Shown here piece after piece: positions 7,987 through 17,024 of a DNA stretch of 25,705 nucleotides; the first letter of the stretch is position 1, and each line of letters starts with the position of its first letter. Under the pieces are notes generated by a model. That model made no database searches. It worked only from the letters and a program-made list of their open reading frames with translations, and was not told the DNA's origin. The position numbers and the translations under genes are program-made. The DNA is from Bacteroidales bacterium UBA1756 (GTDB lineage Bacteria > Bacteroidota > Bacteroidia > Bacteroidales > WCHB1-69): positions 1 through 25,705 of the forward strand of contig DCHI01000076.1 in assembly GCA_002314795.1 (NCBI GenBank), in the 5' to 3' direction.

Positions 7987-8136
7987 ATGACAACAAAGCA
8001 GGAAATCCAACTTTTTGAAAGCAAGAAAGTGCGGACGGTCTGGGATTCGGAAACAGAACAATGGTACTTCAGCGTAGTTGACGTTGTGGAAGTGCTAACA
8101 GATAGCGTGAATCCCACTGACTACATAAAAAAATGA
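7987..8136 (+). pseudogene. BRO-N domain, N-terminal fragment (frameshifted)
   Basis: A 49-codon frame (starting MTTKQEIQLFESKKVRTVWD) carries the opening of a BRO-family N-terminal domain as found in DinD-like and phage antirepressor-like proteins; WYFSVVDVVEVLT is the hallmark. The frame ends at TGA 8134-8136 inside DYIKK, where homologues continue. The rest of the domain resumes one frame back at 8133, so a single base was lost from the A7 tract at 8127-8133, or the reading slips there. The TGA overlaps the downstream ATG as ATGA, so reinitiation could still give two separate chains. It may be a real mutation, a sequencing error in the homopolymer, or slippage. Confidence 0.75.
8127..8133 (+). 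other. A7 tract at the frame break
   Basis: Seven A residues precede TGA/ATG. A -1 slip here restores the BRO-family reading (IKKMKKRD) exactly, and an eighth A would restore it in the DNA. Such tracts are prone to replication slippage, transcriptional slippage and sequencing error. Confidence 0.7.
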
Positions 8137-8795
8137 AGAAACGCGATCCTATACTTGCAGAAGGGTGGGGACAAATTGTCACCCCCCTTTCTATTCAGAC
8201 GCCAGGCGGCAAGCAAAGAGTAAATTGCGCTTCCCAGCAGGGACTTTTCCGCCTCATCCAATCCATACCATCTCCCAAAGCGGAACCATTCAAGATTTGG
8301 ATGGCACAAGTGGCATCGCAACGCCTTGACCAAATGCAGGATCCGGAATTGAGCATTGACCAAGCCATTGTGGACTATAAGCGTCTCGGCTACAGTGACA
8401 AGTGGATTAATAATCGCATCAAAGGCATTGAGGTGCGCAAGGAACTTACCGATGAATGGGAACGTGCCGGATACGGACAACAATTGCTCAAACAGCTTTC
8501 CGTTGCACTTACAGAGGAATTCGGGAAAGGTTTCTCAGTAGGGACATTGTATTATATGAGGCAATTCTATATTACCTTTCCTCAAATATTCGCTACCCCG
8601 TGGCGAATATTGTCTTGGTCTCATTATAAACGCATTATGCAAGTTTCGTCTGAAGCTGCTCGTAACTGGTATTTGAAAGAGGCCTCCGAAGAATATCTGC
8701 TCTGTTTGCCTACCAAAGAGGAACTTCGTAAGGAAATTGAAGCCCAAAAGGAACTTTTTGCATTGCAGCAGGCAGATAAAACCAATAACCGCTGA
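8133..8795 (+). CDS. BRO-N C-terminal part fused to DUF1016 remnant lacking its nuclease core
   Basis: This 220-residue frame has three segments. Residues 1-about 111 continue the BRO-family protein begun at 7987 (NCASQQGLFRLIQSIPSPKAEP, SIDQAIVDYKRLGYSDKWIN, KELTDEW). Residues about 112-185 match the N-terminal region of DUF1016/YhcG proteins (YGQQLLKQLSVALTEEFGKG, MRQFYITFP, LSWSHYKRIM). Residues about 186-220 match the extreme C-terminus of the same family (CLPTKEELRKEIEAQKELF). The whole PDDEXK core that should lie between the last two segments is missing, with the join near 8682-8700 in frame. It is therefore a chimera and, as a nuclease, almost surely dead. The BRO part may still bind DNA if reassembled by slippage. 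Homologue alignment would place both joins exactly. Confidence 0.75.
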   Translation: MKKRDPILAEGWGQIVTPLSIQTPGGKQRVNCASQQGLFRLIQSIPSPKAEPFKIWMAQVASQRLDQMQDPELSIDQAIVDYKRLGYSDKWINNRIKGIEVRKELTDEWERAGYGQQLLKQLSVALTEEFGKGFSVGTLYYMRQFYITFPQIFATPWRILSWSHYKRIMQVSSEAARNWYLKEASEEYLLCLPTKEELRKEIEAQKELFALQQADKTNNR

Positions 8796-8872
8796 TTTTC
8801 CCCCTCGTACGATTATGTCCCACACGCTAACACTTACTTGCCCGGAATGCGGGCTCACGTTTGACAGAACCT

Positions 8873-9514
8873 CTACTCTATTAGCAGTTCCTCCGCTCTG
8901 ATTTTCGGCACGAAGTGGACACCCGCTTCGTTCCGATAGTACGCCTTGTTTTCGTCAGCTGAGGTCGGAACGAGCCGGATGGTTTCCGCCCCGCTGCCAA
9001 TGGCAAGAATCGCTAATGGCTCGTACGGAAGTTGAAACTCGTGCGTGACGTTCTCTTTGTTGAATGCGCCGATTATCAGTCCGTTGAGCCCAAGGTCTAC
9101 GGCTTTCAGCAACATACTTTGCAAGGAGATTCCTAAGTCGATATCCAACATCTTGTTTTCGGGAACGGTGCCGCAAACAATGATGAACGCCTCCGGTTCT
9201 GTACCGGCAAACGGAAGATGCAGCTCGGGAAGCATACCACCCAACTTGATGTTTTCCAACACCTTGCCCGCTCCATTGTTCTTGGTAATCAGTTTGAAAC
9301 GCAGTGCCTGCTGGTTCTTGGCTGACGGAATCTTGGTGTTCACCGCCACGATCTTTTTCAAAGTCTCTTCCGTCACCTCGTATTCCTTTCTGTACCCGCG
9401 GTAACTGCGGTTCCGTTCCAAAAGTGAGTCGATGGAAATGCGCTTTACGACGACTTTTTTGCCTTTCGCACCGAAAACCTCGTCGTATCGGTTTTCTAAA
9501 TATCCGTCTGCCAT
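8873..9514 (-). CDS. Nitroreductase family protein
   Basis: A 213-residue flavoprotein of the nitroreductase family, expected to bind FMN and reduce quinones or nitro compounds with NAD(P)H. The opening RNRSYRGYR (about 35-42), then IPSAKNQQALRFKLI and the late LGLNGLIIGAF and LAILAIG strands match the fold. I chose the ATG at 9514 (MADGYLENRY): the frame extends upstream to a TTG at 9538, but that overlaps the -7 box at 9536-9543. There is no signal peptide, so it is cytosolic. It stands alone, divergent from the DUF5103 gene across about 90 bases. The substrate cannot be told from the sequence. Confidence 0.88.
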   Translation of the reverse strand: MADGYLENRYDEVFGAKGKKVVVKRISIDSLLERNRSYRGYRKEYEVTEETLKKIVAVNTKIPSAKNQQALRFKLITKNNGAGKVLENIKLGGMLPELHLPFAGTEPEAFIIVCGTVPENKMLDIDLGISLQSMLLKAVDLGLNGLIIGAFNKENVTHEFQLPYEPLAILAIGSGAETIRLVPTSADENKAYYRNEAGVHFVPKIRAEELLIE

Positions 9515-9535
9515 ATTCTTTTTTTTTAGAAGCGG

Positions 9536-9543
9536 CAAAAATA
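9536..9543 (-). promoter_or_regulatory. -7 box for the nitroreductase gene
   Basis: On the minus strand this reads TATTTTTG, matching TAnnTTTG. It is 22 bases upstream of the chosen ATG at 9514. No convincing -33 element was found. Confidence 0.45.
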
Positions 9544-9578
9544 CGCAATTTACAAAGTCCGTTCGTCTTGTTTTTTTG

Positions 9579-9586
9579 TAAATTTG
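9579..9586 (+). promoter_or_regulatory. -7 box for the DUF5103 gene
   Basis: TAAATTTG matches the Bacteroidetes TAnnTTTG element. It is 18 bases before the ATG at 9605 and probably drives the DUF5103 and macroglobulin pair. Confidence 0.5.
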
Positions 9587-9604
9587 CCCCCAATTTTTTA
9601 AGAA

Positions 9605-10879
9605 ATGAAAAAGTTAGTCACCCTTGTTTTTCTCTTTGTTCTGACAAAGGGACTTTTTTCTCAAGATTATAATCAACTGTCACTTTCCAACAACATTTTT
9701 GCAGATGAAATCAAAAGTGTTCAGCTCTGTAAGGAGGGTTTTCAGTTCGGCTTCCCGATTATCGTTTTAGAAAGTTCTGAGAAACTGATACTTTCGTTCG
9801 ACGATTTGAATGGCGATGGCCGTTATTTGAAATACACGTTCATCCACTGTTCCCACGACTGGAAACTCGACGGGATGAATCAGATTGAATACTTGGACGG
9901 TTTTATGGAGGACGAAATTACGGAATATGGCTACTCTTTCAACACGATTAATCCGTACAAACATTACGAACTGACCTTTCCCAACGATATGATGCGAATC
10001 ACCAAGTCCGGAAATTACATCCTGTTCGTCTATGACGATACGCAGGACCAGCCGGTACTTACGCGCCGTTTCGTGGTGATGGAACCGCTTCAGGCCAGCA
10101 TCGAAGGCTGGGTCGATCGGGCTTCGGACGTGAGCGCGATGTATCAAAAGCAGGAGGTTGACTTTATCGCCAACACGGGCTCGTGGTCCGTTCCTAATCC
10201 CGCCCAATATTTGCACGCAACGATTTTGCAGAACGGACGATGGGAAAACGCCATCACCGGACTACGCTACCGTGCCGGAAAACCGGGCGAGTACGATTTT
10301 GACTACGACGACAACCGCAACGTCTTCAACGGTGGCTCCGAGTTCCGCGCTTTCGACCTTAAAAGTCTGAAATACAACGGAAACCATATCGTTTCGGTGG
10401 GGAAGGAGAAAGGGGAGAACCACGCGTATATCTTAGAGGATCAGGCCCGCCCGTTCGGTCCGTACGTGTCCGGAACGACCGCCTGTGGAAAGTGCTACTA
10501 CAAAACGGAAGACTATTCGGAAGATAACCGCGAGGAGTACGTCCATACGCATTTTACGCTCAAAAGTGACTATCCGATGGGGGAGGGAAAGTGTTACGTT
10601 TTCGGGGAATTGACCGACTGGCGCATCATCCCCGAGGCGGAATTGCACTTCAATGAGGCGTTGAACATTTGGGAAACTTCGCTGTTCCTGAAACAGGGCT
10701 ACTACAATTATCAGTATGTGTTCGTGCCCAAAGGTTCTTCCGCCATCGATGAAACGTATATCGAAGGTAATCACTGGGAAACCGGAAACGAATACACGAT
10801 TCTGCTTTATGTGCAGGAAGAAGGAACTTCCTACGACCGACTCATCGGGTATAAAGTGGTGAGCGTCAATGCACAGTGA
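9605..10879 (+). CDS. DUF5103 / type IX secretion system plug-type protein
   Basis: A 424-residue exported protein with a Sec signal peptide (MKKLVTLVFLFVLTKGLFSQ). The rest is predicted beta-rich and matches the DUF5103 family, annotated as the type IX secretion 'plug' domain: YLKYTFIHCSHDWKLDGMNQ near 78-97, a following NTINPYKHYELTFPNDMMRI, and FGELTDWRI with an Ig-like or carbohydrate-binding-like fold near the C-terminus. Plug proteins close the SprA translocon, but many DUF5103 paralogues are uncharacterised. The macroglobulin gene follows on the same strand after a 72-base gap that contains heptamer repeats. No C-terminal T9SS sorting signal was noticed. The family call is good; the specific plug role is not proven. 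Confidence 0.82.
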   Translation: MKKLVTLVFLFVLTKGLFSQDYNQLSLSNNIFADEIKSVQLCKEGFQFGFPIIVLESSEKLILSFDDLNGDGRYLKYTFIHCSHDWKLDGMNQIEYLDGFMEDEITEYGYSFNTINPYKHYELTFPNDMMRITKSGNYILFVYDDTQDQPVLTRRFVVMEPLQASIEGWVDRASDVSAMYQKQEVDFIANTGSWSVPNPAQYLHATILQNGRWENAITGLRYRAGKPGEYDFDYDDNRNVFNGGSEFRAFDLKSLKYNGNHIVSVGKEKGENHAYILEDQARPFGPYVSGTTACGKCYYKTEDYSEDNREEYVHTHFTLKSDYPMGEGKCYVFGELTDWRIIPEAELHFNEALNIWETSLFLKQGYYNYQYVFVPKGSSAIDETYIEGNHWETGNEYTILLYVQEEGTSYDRLIGYKVVSVNAQ

Positions 10880-10930
10880 GCAGTGAACTGTAAATAGTGA
10901 GTAGTGAGTAGTGAATGGTGAGCCGTAAGT
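10874..10930 (+). repeat. Heptanucleotide tandem array (AGTGAGT-type)
   Basis: Degenerate units with a 7-base period (AGTGAGT, AGTGAGT, AGTGAAT, GGTGAGC) begin at the stop codon of the DUF5103 gene and end about 20 bases before the macroglobulin ATG. The first part is broken by a 14-base spacing. No gene or terminator is present in the gap. Confidence 0.75.
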
Positions 10931-10951
10931 AGCGGCCCAAAATTTTTTGAA

Positions 10952-13900
10952 ATGAAAAGGTTTTTTGTTATGGTACTGGTTTTATTGTCCGTGTTGTCGG
11001 TTCGGGCGCAACATACGCCGGAACAGATTCAAACGATTTTTGAAAAAGAGTTTTCGGGTTATCTGGAAAAGTACGATTCCGAGGACGCAGCCGATTCCGT
11101 ATTAGCTGCCCTTGACCGTTACATCGCCGTTTCCGAGGCGAGTTATCGTAAACGTCCTACTCCCGAAATTGCTGCTGAAATCGCCATTTGGCACAATGCC
11201 AAAGGAACCCTTCTGGGTAATTATCTTGCTGAAAATCACTATCGTATATCAGAAAGAACCCCGCTTCAAACCACGAGTGAGTCGGATTGGAAACTGTGGG
11301 ACGAACTTACCTTCCGCAAGGTGATTTTGAATGAGTTTTGGACGTCATTGGCTCATCAGACGGAACTCTGTTCCATCCAGCCGGACAAGTACGCTTCTCT
11401 TTTCGAAATGCCGGATGAAAAAGATTGCTATTCATCCCTTTACGACATTTTGGCCTATCATTTTGCCAAACAACTCCAAGATTTGTTCTTCTATGATGTT
11501 TCATCGCAATTTAATCATTCTCAATTCTTTGAAGAAAAAATCACTCTCCCGAAAGAGGCAGACTCGTTGTCGCCGCAATACCAGTTTTTAAAGATAATGG
11601 ATGAGGTGGCATCGGTTCACGCGAACGATGTCAACCCCATTTCCCGGAATTACAATCGCATCGTACGGCTGACTTGCTTATACGAGCATTGCAGTTTCGC
11701 GGATAAGGATTCATTGTATGTGGCTGCTTTGCAAAAGATTGTGCCTGAAAAGAACCAAAAGGGCATTGTCAGTCAGTTGGTTTATTGCAAATTGGGAGAA
11801 TTTTATCACGAAAGGGGAACGGGTGATAATGCGAAGGACGATGACTTTTTGACCGCTATCGAATGGTACGAAATGGCCATTGCGGCCGAGCCGAAGACGG
11901 AATGTGCCGAAACGTGCGAAGGAAATAGGGACGAAATTAAAGAAAGAGATTATGATTTCTCGTCTCATCAGCAAAATACCGCTTCCGATGTTTTACTTCA
12001 AATCCGATCCAAAGATTGTGATTCTCTGTATCTTGCGGTTGTCAAATGTCCTAAGCAGCGTGACAGATTCCCTTATTCTGTAATCAAAAAGCAGACGATT
12101 TCTATTAAAAATTCGCATCGTTTTCGCTATGATGCCACCTTGGCCTCATTTATGTCTCTTGAACCAGGTGATTACGCCATTTTGCTGGATGAAGATCCGA
12201 TTCCCAATTCAATTACAAAAGATTATTACCGCCGTGTTAAATCGGAAATGATTCACGTCACTCGGTTGGCTATGCGCTACCTTGAAAGCGAAGATGATGT
12301 AAAAGTTTGGATTACAGATTTTAAAAGTGGAAAGCCCCTTCCAAACGTTTCTGTTCGTTTAGCCGATAGGCAGAACGCTACCATCTCCGAAAAGATGATG
12401 ACGGATAAGGATGGTTTTGCATTGTTCCGTCTTCAAAAGTATAGAGACTATTGGAAACAATTGTCCAATCGTAGCTATTGTAGCTTGGAATTGTCTGCTA
12501 ATCAAGGAAATGATATGACTTCTGACTATATTAGCATCTATTCGGATGGATTTGCGGAGATTGAAAATGTGAGTGCGAACATTATGACCGACCGTGCCAT
12601 TTATCGACCAGGTCAAATCGTTGAATGGAAGGCGATTTTGTTGAAACGGGTTTCCAATAATGAAGAATTGCTCCCGAATACGAAAGTCAATGTTGCGTTT
12701 TATGATGACAATGGCATCCGTTTTGCACAAGATTCGTCGGTTACCAATGAGTTCGGCTCAGTTACAGGCGAAATAGTTCTTCCAAGCTCAATGGCTTTGG
12801 GGCATTTTTCAATTGATGTCAAGTGTCAAGGCAAACGTGCTGGTAGCAAAGATCTTCGTGTTGAAGAGTACAAACGGCCTACTTTTGAAGTGACTATGAA
12901 GCAGCCGGACGGTTCTTATAAATTGGGTTCGGACATTACGGTGGAATGTGCCGCGACGGCTTACGCGGGCTATCCCGTCCAAGGGGCGAAAGTGTCGTAT
13001 AATGTGGAAAGGACCACTTATTTCCCGTTCCGCTTTTATGGATGGTGGCGTTTCCCAAGACCGACTCAGAGCGAGAAGCAAATTGTTAGTGGTGAATGTG
13101 TTACCGATTCGGAAGGAAAGTTTCAAGTCACTTTTAAAGCGGAGAAGGAGAATGAAATTGCTCAAAGTCTTCCCGTGTATCAGTACACAATTACGGCAGT
13201 TGTCACCGATGTGTCTGGAGAAACGCACGAATCCTCGAGCTCCGTTCGTGTCAGCGAGAGAATGCTTCAGCTCGAAGTGGAACTTCCTGATTGCATTGAA
13301 GTTGGCTTTACTGAAAACCGGTTCCCCATCCGTGTCAACAACCTGTCAGGCGTTCCTCAAACGGCAGAAGTCGATTTTTCCATCGTACAACTTTGTATGC
13401 CGGAACATTATCGTTTTACACCGCCCTATTCTTGTGCCGGCGCCGATGAACAGTTCGGGCAACTTTTTCCCTACTATGATTTTAAGGGAGATAACCAGCC
13501 CTACTCTTGGCGCGAAAAAGAGACCGTCTATTCCAGTCACGTAACTGCCTCGGCCACATCCACTTTCTCCATCGCCAATCTGTCAAAACTTCCATCCGGC
13601 GCGTATAAACTGATGCTTGCAACTACGGATGCTTTCGGTCAAAAAGTGGATGAGGAATTTTTCTTCTATGTTTCTCAAAATGAAAATGAGTTCTCGGTTT
13701 ATTCCCCTTTGAGAGTTTCTGCTAACAAAGAGAGTTTGTACGAAGGCGATACGGTGACTTTTAATATTGGCTCCTATTTGGAAGATCAACAGGTTTTCAT
13801 TCGTATTTCTAATAATGATAAGATATTGGAACAGAAATGGATACGTTTGAATAAGAGCAATTACGTTTACCGCCACCCGATTCAGAAAGGCGAAGCCGGT

Positions 13901-16825
13901 TCTATGACGTGCTGTGCGTATGTAGTTCGCGAAGGCCAATGTTTTGAAAAAAGTAAAACGGTTAGCATCAGCGACAAACGGAATCAAATTGAATTTGAGT
14001 TTGTTACCTTCCGCGACAAACTGCAGCCCGGTGACCGTGAAACGGTAAAAATTCGGATGAAAGACGCTTTAGGGGGCAATCTCTCAGAAACGGAATTGTT
14101 GGCTCTTATGTATGATGCTTCTTTGGATGCCTTCGCGCCGTTGAAACTAAATTCTATTTTTTATTATCCTACTCCAAAATTATCAAGAATTAGGTGTAAC
14201 TATGAGATTCGTGACGAAGATTACTCGCCGTTTTTAGCATACGATTATTTTCATTCTTTTTTTGAATTTTATACGATTGATCTTCCTACTTGGGAGAATC
14301 TTAGTTTTTATGGTTCGCCAAGATTGTATAAAGGGATGGTTTGTGCGGGACGTAGTATTGACGGTGCGGAAGAAATGGATTTTCTCGCCGAAAACGCTGT
14401 CGTTTTGGATGCGGATATTGAAAAATGTGCTGTTTTGGATGCGGAACCTGTATTGGTGAAACCTGGAATGTCAACGGAAAAACAAGATGTTCTGCTCCGT
14501 TCCAACTTTGAAGAAACGGCCTTTTTCTATCCGTTTTTGACCACAAACAACGGGGAAATTGAATTTGAGTACACCATCCCCGAAAGTTTGACCAGGTGGA
14601 AAATGTTGGGCTTTGCCCACACGCTCGCCAAGCAGCAGGGAACCTTTGAAAAGTTCGTCACCACGCAGAAACCATTGATGGTCGTTCCGAACGTGCCCCG
14701 CTTTGTCTATGAAGGCGACCAGGTCGATTTCTCGGCGAAAGTGGTGAACCAAAGTGGGAAAAAACTCTCCTGTTCCGTGGAACTGCAACTTCTGAATGCC
14801 GCTACTTCGGACATAATTTCTACTGAAAACCAGGATGTTGTGGTGGCTGACAGCGCCACTGTTGCCGTGCGTTTCCCCATCTCTGTTCCCAATGGTTTGG
14901 TCGGATTGACGTATCGCATTGTGGTTCGTGCGAGCGACGGCTCCGTCTCCTTCAGTGATGGCGAAACCAACGACCTGCCGGTGCTCTCGCGTCGCCAGTT
15001 GGTGATGGAAACACTTCCTCTTTTCATTACAAAAAAGGGAACAAAGACATTCTCTTTCAATGATTTGCCGTCATCGAAAGAAAACCTTGTCTCTTGTAAA
15101 TTGCAGTTCACGCCCGACGCCCGTTGGAACGCACTATTGGCGCTTCCTTATCTGATGGAATATCCGTACGATTGCAATGAACAGTTATTCAGTAAGTTGT
15201 ATGCAAATTCCATCTCTTCTTTTATTGCAAAAAAGAATCCGAACTTTTTACCGCTTTTGCAAAATACTTTGAAAAATCAGCCCGAGATGATGCGTTCAAA
15301 ATTGGCTCAAAATGCTGATTTAAAACAAATTATTTTGGAAGAAACACCTTGGATTGCCGATGCGATGAACGAAGATGATGCCATTCAAAACGTTACTTGT
15401 CTTTTTGATGCAAACGATTTGGAGGAACAGCAAAAGTCCATCGTGAACAAGCTGACTCACAATCAAAACAACGATGGCGGTTGGTCTTGGTTCTCTGGAA
15501 GCGGTGACCGCGAAAGTAGTCGTTACATCACACAGCACCTGCTTATCGGTGCGGGCCGTTTGATGGACAAGGGAATTTGTCAGCCCGACAACAATTTCTT
15601 CTCCGACAATATGTTGAAGAAGGCCATCAATTTCATTGACAAAGATGTGGAGCAAGATTTTCTTTTGATGAAAAAAGAGAATCCGAAAATGTTGAACGAA
15701 AGCAAGTTGGGAACTTCAGAGTTGCATTATTTATATGCACGAAGTTTCTACTTGAAAAAATATCCCGCCCGCACGGAGGCCTACGCTTTTTATAAAAAAC
15801 AATTGGTGGATGATGCCAAAAAATTGTCCAATGTGTATATGAAAACGATGGCCGCTTTGACGTTATGGCAGTCCAATGAAAAAGGCGATCGTGATTTGGC
15901 TAAAAGTATGATGTTGGATATCAAACAATTGGCTATTCATTCGGAAGAAATGGGGATGTATTGGAAAAAAGAGGGCGTTGGTTTTTATTGGTACGAAGCG
16001 CCCGTTGAACGGCAGGCACTCTTGATTGAGGCCTTTCAGACGATACTTCAGGACGAAGCATCGGTGAAAGAGATGAAAGTGTGGCTTTTGCAACAGAAAC
16101 GGACGCAGCATTGGGAAACCACACGTTCTACGGTGGAGGCGTGCCACGCCTTGTTGACGGAAATGGATTTGCAGCAGCCGGATACGTCGTGCCACGTTAC
16201 TGTCCAGTTGGGAAATGAAACCGTCGATTTCGTTGATACATTGCAAGTTCCGTTCAAGAAGGATTTGAGTTCTTCGATGCAAAGTTCCAAAGATGAAAAA
16301 GTGGTGCTGGCGCGTGACAAGGACGGACTTTCGTATGGCGGCGTGACGGTTCGTTACTATAAAGATATAGATGAAATTATGGGTACGGAAACCGGGCAGC
16401 CGTTGTCGGTGGTGCGTGCCTTGTTCCGTGTGGACCGTGACGAGCGTGGGGAGGTGCTGACGGCGTTGTCAGATGGCGTGGCGTTGCGAGTCGGGGACAA
16501 GGTGCGGGTTCGTATGGAGATACGGGCGGACCGCGACCTGGAGTTTGTTCACCTGAAGGATTTGCGTGCGGCGGCGTTTGAGCCCACCGAAACGTTGTCG
16601 CGCTACTGCTGGCAGGACGGCCTCGGGTACTACCAAAGTTTTCGTGACGCTTCCGTCAACTTCTTTTTCGACTGGTTGCGAAAAGGAAGTTACGTTTTTG
16701 AGTACACGCTTTTTGTGACGCAAACCGGAACGTTTAGCAGCGGTTATTCTTCCATCCAATGTATGTACGCACCCGAATTTTCGGCGCACAGTGCGGCAAG
16801 CGGAAGGATTAAAGTGAGTTTGTAA
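10952..16825 (+). CDS. Alpha-2-macroglobulin family protein with thioester
   Basis: A 1,957-residue exported protein with a signal peptide (MKRFFVMVLVLLSVLSVRAQ) and no lipobox, so probably periplasmic. After a long helical N-terminal region (to about 400), the MG2 motif DRAIYRPGQ is near residue 545, the A2M domain (RSNFEETAFFYPF) near 1180, and the thioester motif CNEQ is at 1408-1411 within YPYDCNEQ. The thioester domain continues with GGWSWFSGSGD, and the C-terminus IQCMYAPEF is typical of Bacteroidetes members. Bacterial macroglobulins are thought to trap foreign proteases by covalent thioester capture after bait cleavage. The intact Cys and Gln suggest the thioester forms. A short internal duplication (AVVLDADIEKCAVLDAEP) lies near residue 1150, just before the A2M domain, possibly in or near a bait-type linker. 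No PBP1C gene is next to it. Confidence 0.92.
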   Translation: MKRFFVMVLVLLSVLSVRAQHTPEQIQTIFEKEFSGYLEKYDSEDAADSVLAALDRYIAVSEASYRKRPTPEIAAEIAIWHNAKGTLLGNYLAENHYRISERTPLQTTSESDWKLWDELTFRKVILNEFWTSLAHQTELCSIQPDKYASLFEMPDEKDCYSSLYDILAYHFAKQLQDLFFYDVSSQFNHSQFFEEKITLPKEADSLSPQYQFLKIMDEVASVHANDVNPISRNYNRIVRLTCLYEHCSFADKDSLYVAALQKIVPEKNQKGIVSQLVYCKLGEFYHERGTGDNAKDDDFLTAIEWYEMAIAAEPKTECAETCEGNRDEIKERDYDFSSHQQNTASDVLLQIRSKDCDSLYLAVVKCPKQRDRFPYSVIKKQTISIKNSHRFRYDATLASFMSLEPGDYAILLDEDPIPNSITKDYYRRVKSEMIHVTRLAMRYLESEDDVKVWITDFKSGKPLPNVSVRLADRQNATISEKMMTDKDGFALFRLQKYRDYWKQLSNRSYCSLELSANQGNDMTSDYISIYSDGFAEIENVSANIMTDRAIYRPGQIVEWKAILLKRVSNNEELLPNTKVNVAFYDDNGIRFAQDSSVTNEFGSVTGEIVLPSSMALGHFSIDVKCQGKRAGSKDLRVEEYKRPTFEVTMKQPDGSYKLGSDITVECAATAYAGYPVQGAKVSYNVERTTYFPFRFYGWWRFPRPTQSEKQIVSGECVTDSEGKFQVTFKAEKENEIAQSLPVYQYTITAVVTDVSGETHESSSSVRVSERMLQLEVELPDCIEVGFTENRFPIRVNNLSGVPQTAEVDFSIVQLCMPEHYRFTPPYSCAGADEQFGQLFPYYDFKGDNQPYSWREKETVYSSHVTASATSTFSIANLSKLPSGAYKLMLATTDAFGQKVDEEFFFYVSQNENEFSVYSPLRVSANKESLYEGDTVTFNIGSYLEDQQVFIRISNNDKILEQKWIRLNKSNYVYRHPIQKGEAGSMTCCAYVVREGQCFEKSKTVSISDKRNQIEFEFVTFRDKLQPGDRETVKIRMKDALGGNLSETELLALMYDASLDAFAPLKLNSIFYYPTPKLSRIRCNYEIRDEDYSPFLAYDYFHSFFEFYTIDLPTWENLSFYGSPRLYKGMVCAGRSIDGAEEMDFLAENAVVLDADIEKCAVLDAEPVLVKPGMSTEKQDVLLRSNFEETAFFYPFLTTNNGEIEFEYTIPESLTRWKMLGFAHTLAKQQGTFEKFVTTQKPLMVVPNVPRFVYEGDQVDFSAKVVNQSGKKLSCSVELQLLNAATSDIISTENQDVVVADSATVAVRFPISVPNGLVGLTYRIVVRASDGSVSFSDGETNDLPVLSRRQLVMETLPLFITKKGTKTFSFNDLPSSKENLVSCKLQFTPDARWNALLALPYLMEYPYDCNEQLFSKLYANSISSFIAKKNPNFLPLLQNTLKNQPEMMRSKLAQNADLKQIILEETPWIADAMNEDDAIQNVTCLFDANDLEEQQKSIVNKLTHNQNNDGGWSWFSGSGDRESSRYITQHLLIGAGRLMDKGICQPDNNFFSDNMLKKAINFIDKDVEQDFLLMKKENPKMLNESKLGTSELHYLYARSFYLKKYPARTEAYAFYKKQLVDDAKKLSNVYMKTMAALTLWQSNEKGDRDLAKSMMLDIKQLAIHSEEMGMYWKKEGVGFYWYEAPVERQALLIEAFQTILQDEASVKEMKVWLLQQKRTQHWETTRSTVEACHALLTEMDLQQPDTSCHVTVQLGNETVDFVDTLQVPFKKDLSSSMQSSKDEKVVLARDKDGLSYGGVTVRYYKDIDEIMGTETGQPLSVVRALFRVDRDERGEVLTALSDGVALRVGDKVRVRMEIRADRDLEFVHLKDLRAAAFEPTETLSRYCWQDGLGYYQSFRDASVNFFFDWLRKGSYVFEYTLFVTQTGTFSSGYSSIQCMYAPEFSAHSAASGRIKVSL

Positions 16826-16863
16826 AGTTTGTAAAGTTTATAAAGTTTGTAAAGTTTGTTGAG
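16819..16863 (+). repeat. 9-nt tandem array (TTTGTAAAG) across the macroglobulin stop
   Basis: Five units of nine bases: TTTGTAAAG twice, TTTATAAAG, TTTGTAAAG and a diverged TTTGTTGAG. The first unit includes the TAA stop (16823-16825). Because the period is divisible by three, the unit also places TAA in the same frame several times. Confidence 0.85.
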
Positions 16864-17024
16864 GTTTTTTGGAAAAAAGGGAGGGAAAAAGTGCGTAAAA
16901 AGGCGGGCTGAAAACAATTGGTTTTATAAAAAATGGGGAACGACATTTGCAAATTGTTGATTATAAAGAAAATAGTCGTTTGATAAAAAATCTTCGAGAA
17001 TGTCGGAGAATGTAAAAAAAATTG
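16864..17024. other. Non-coding stretch before tRNA-His
   Basis: About 160 AT-rich bases without a credible gene. They contain two close copies of GAGAATGT (near 16995-17012) and lead into the tRNA promoter. No strong terminator was seen for the macroglobulin gene. Confidence 0.5.

Noticed and set aside
8815..8901. Short plus-strand frame with CPECGLTFDR resembling a zinc ribbon
   Set aside because: It has only two cysteines in 28 codons, runs into the nitroreductase 3' end, and has no leader. It may be a decayed fragment but cannot be supported.
8955..9593. A 212-codon minus-strand frame overlapping the nitroreductase gene
   Set aside because: It is out of frame with the nitroreductase, which carries the family motifs; the composition is Arg-rich and low in structure.
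10874..10930. Possible CRISPR-like array
   Set aside because: The units are 7 bases with no spacers and no cas genes are present; it is a simple tandem repeat.
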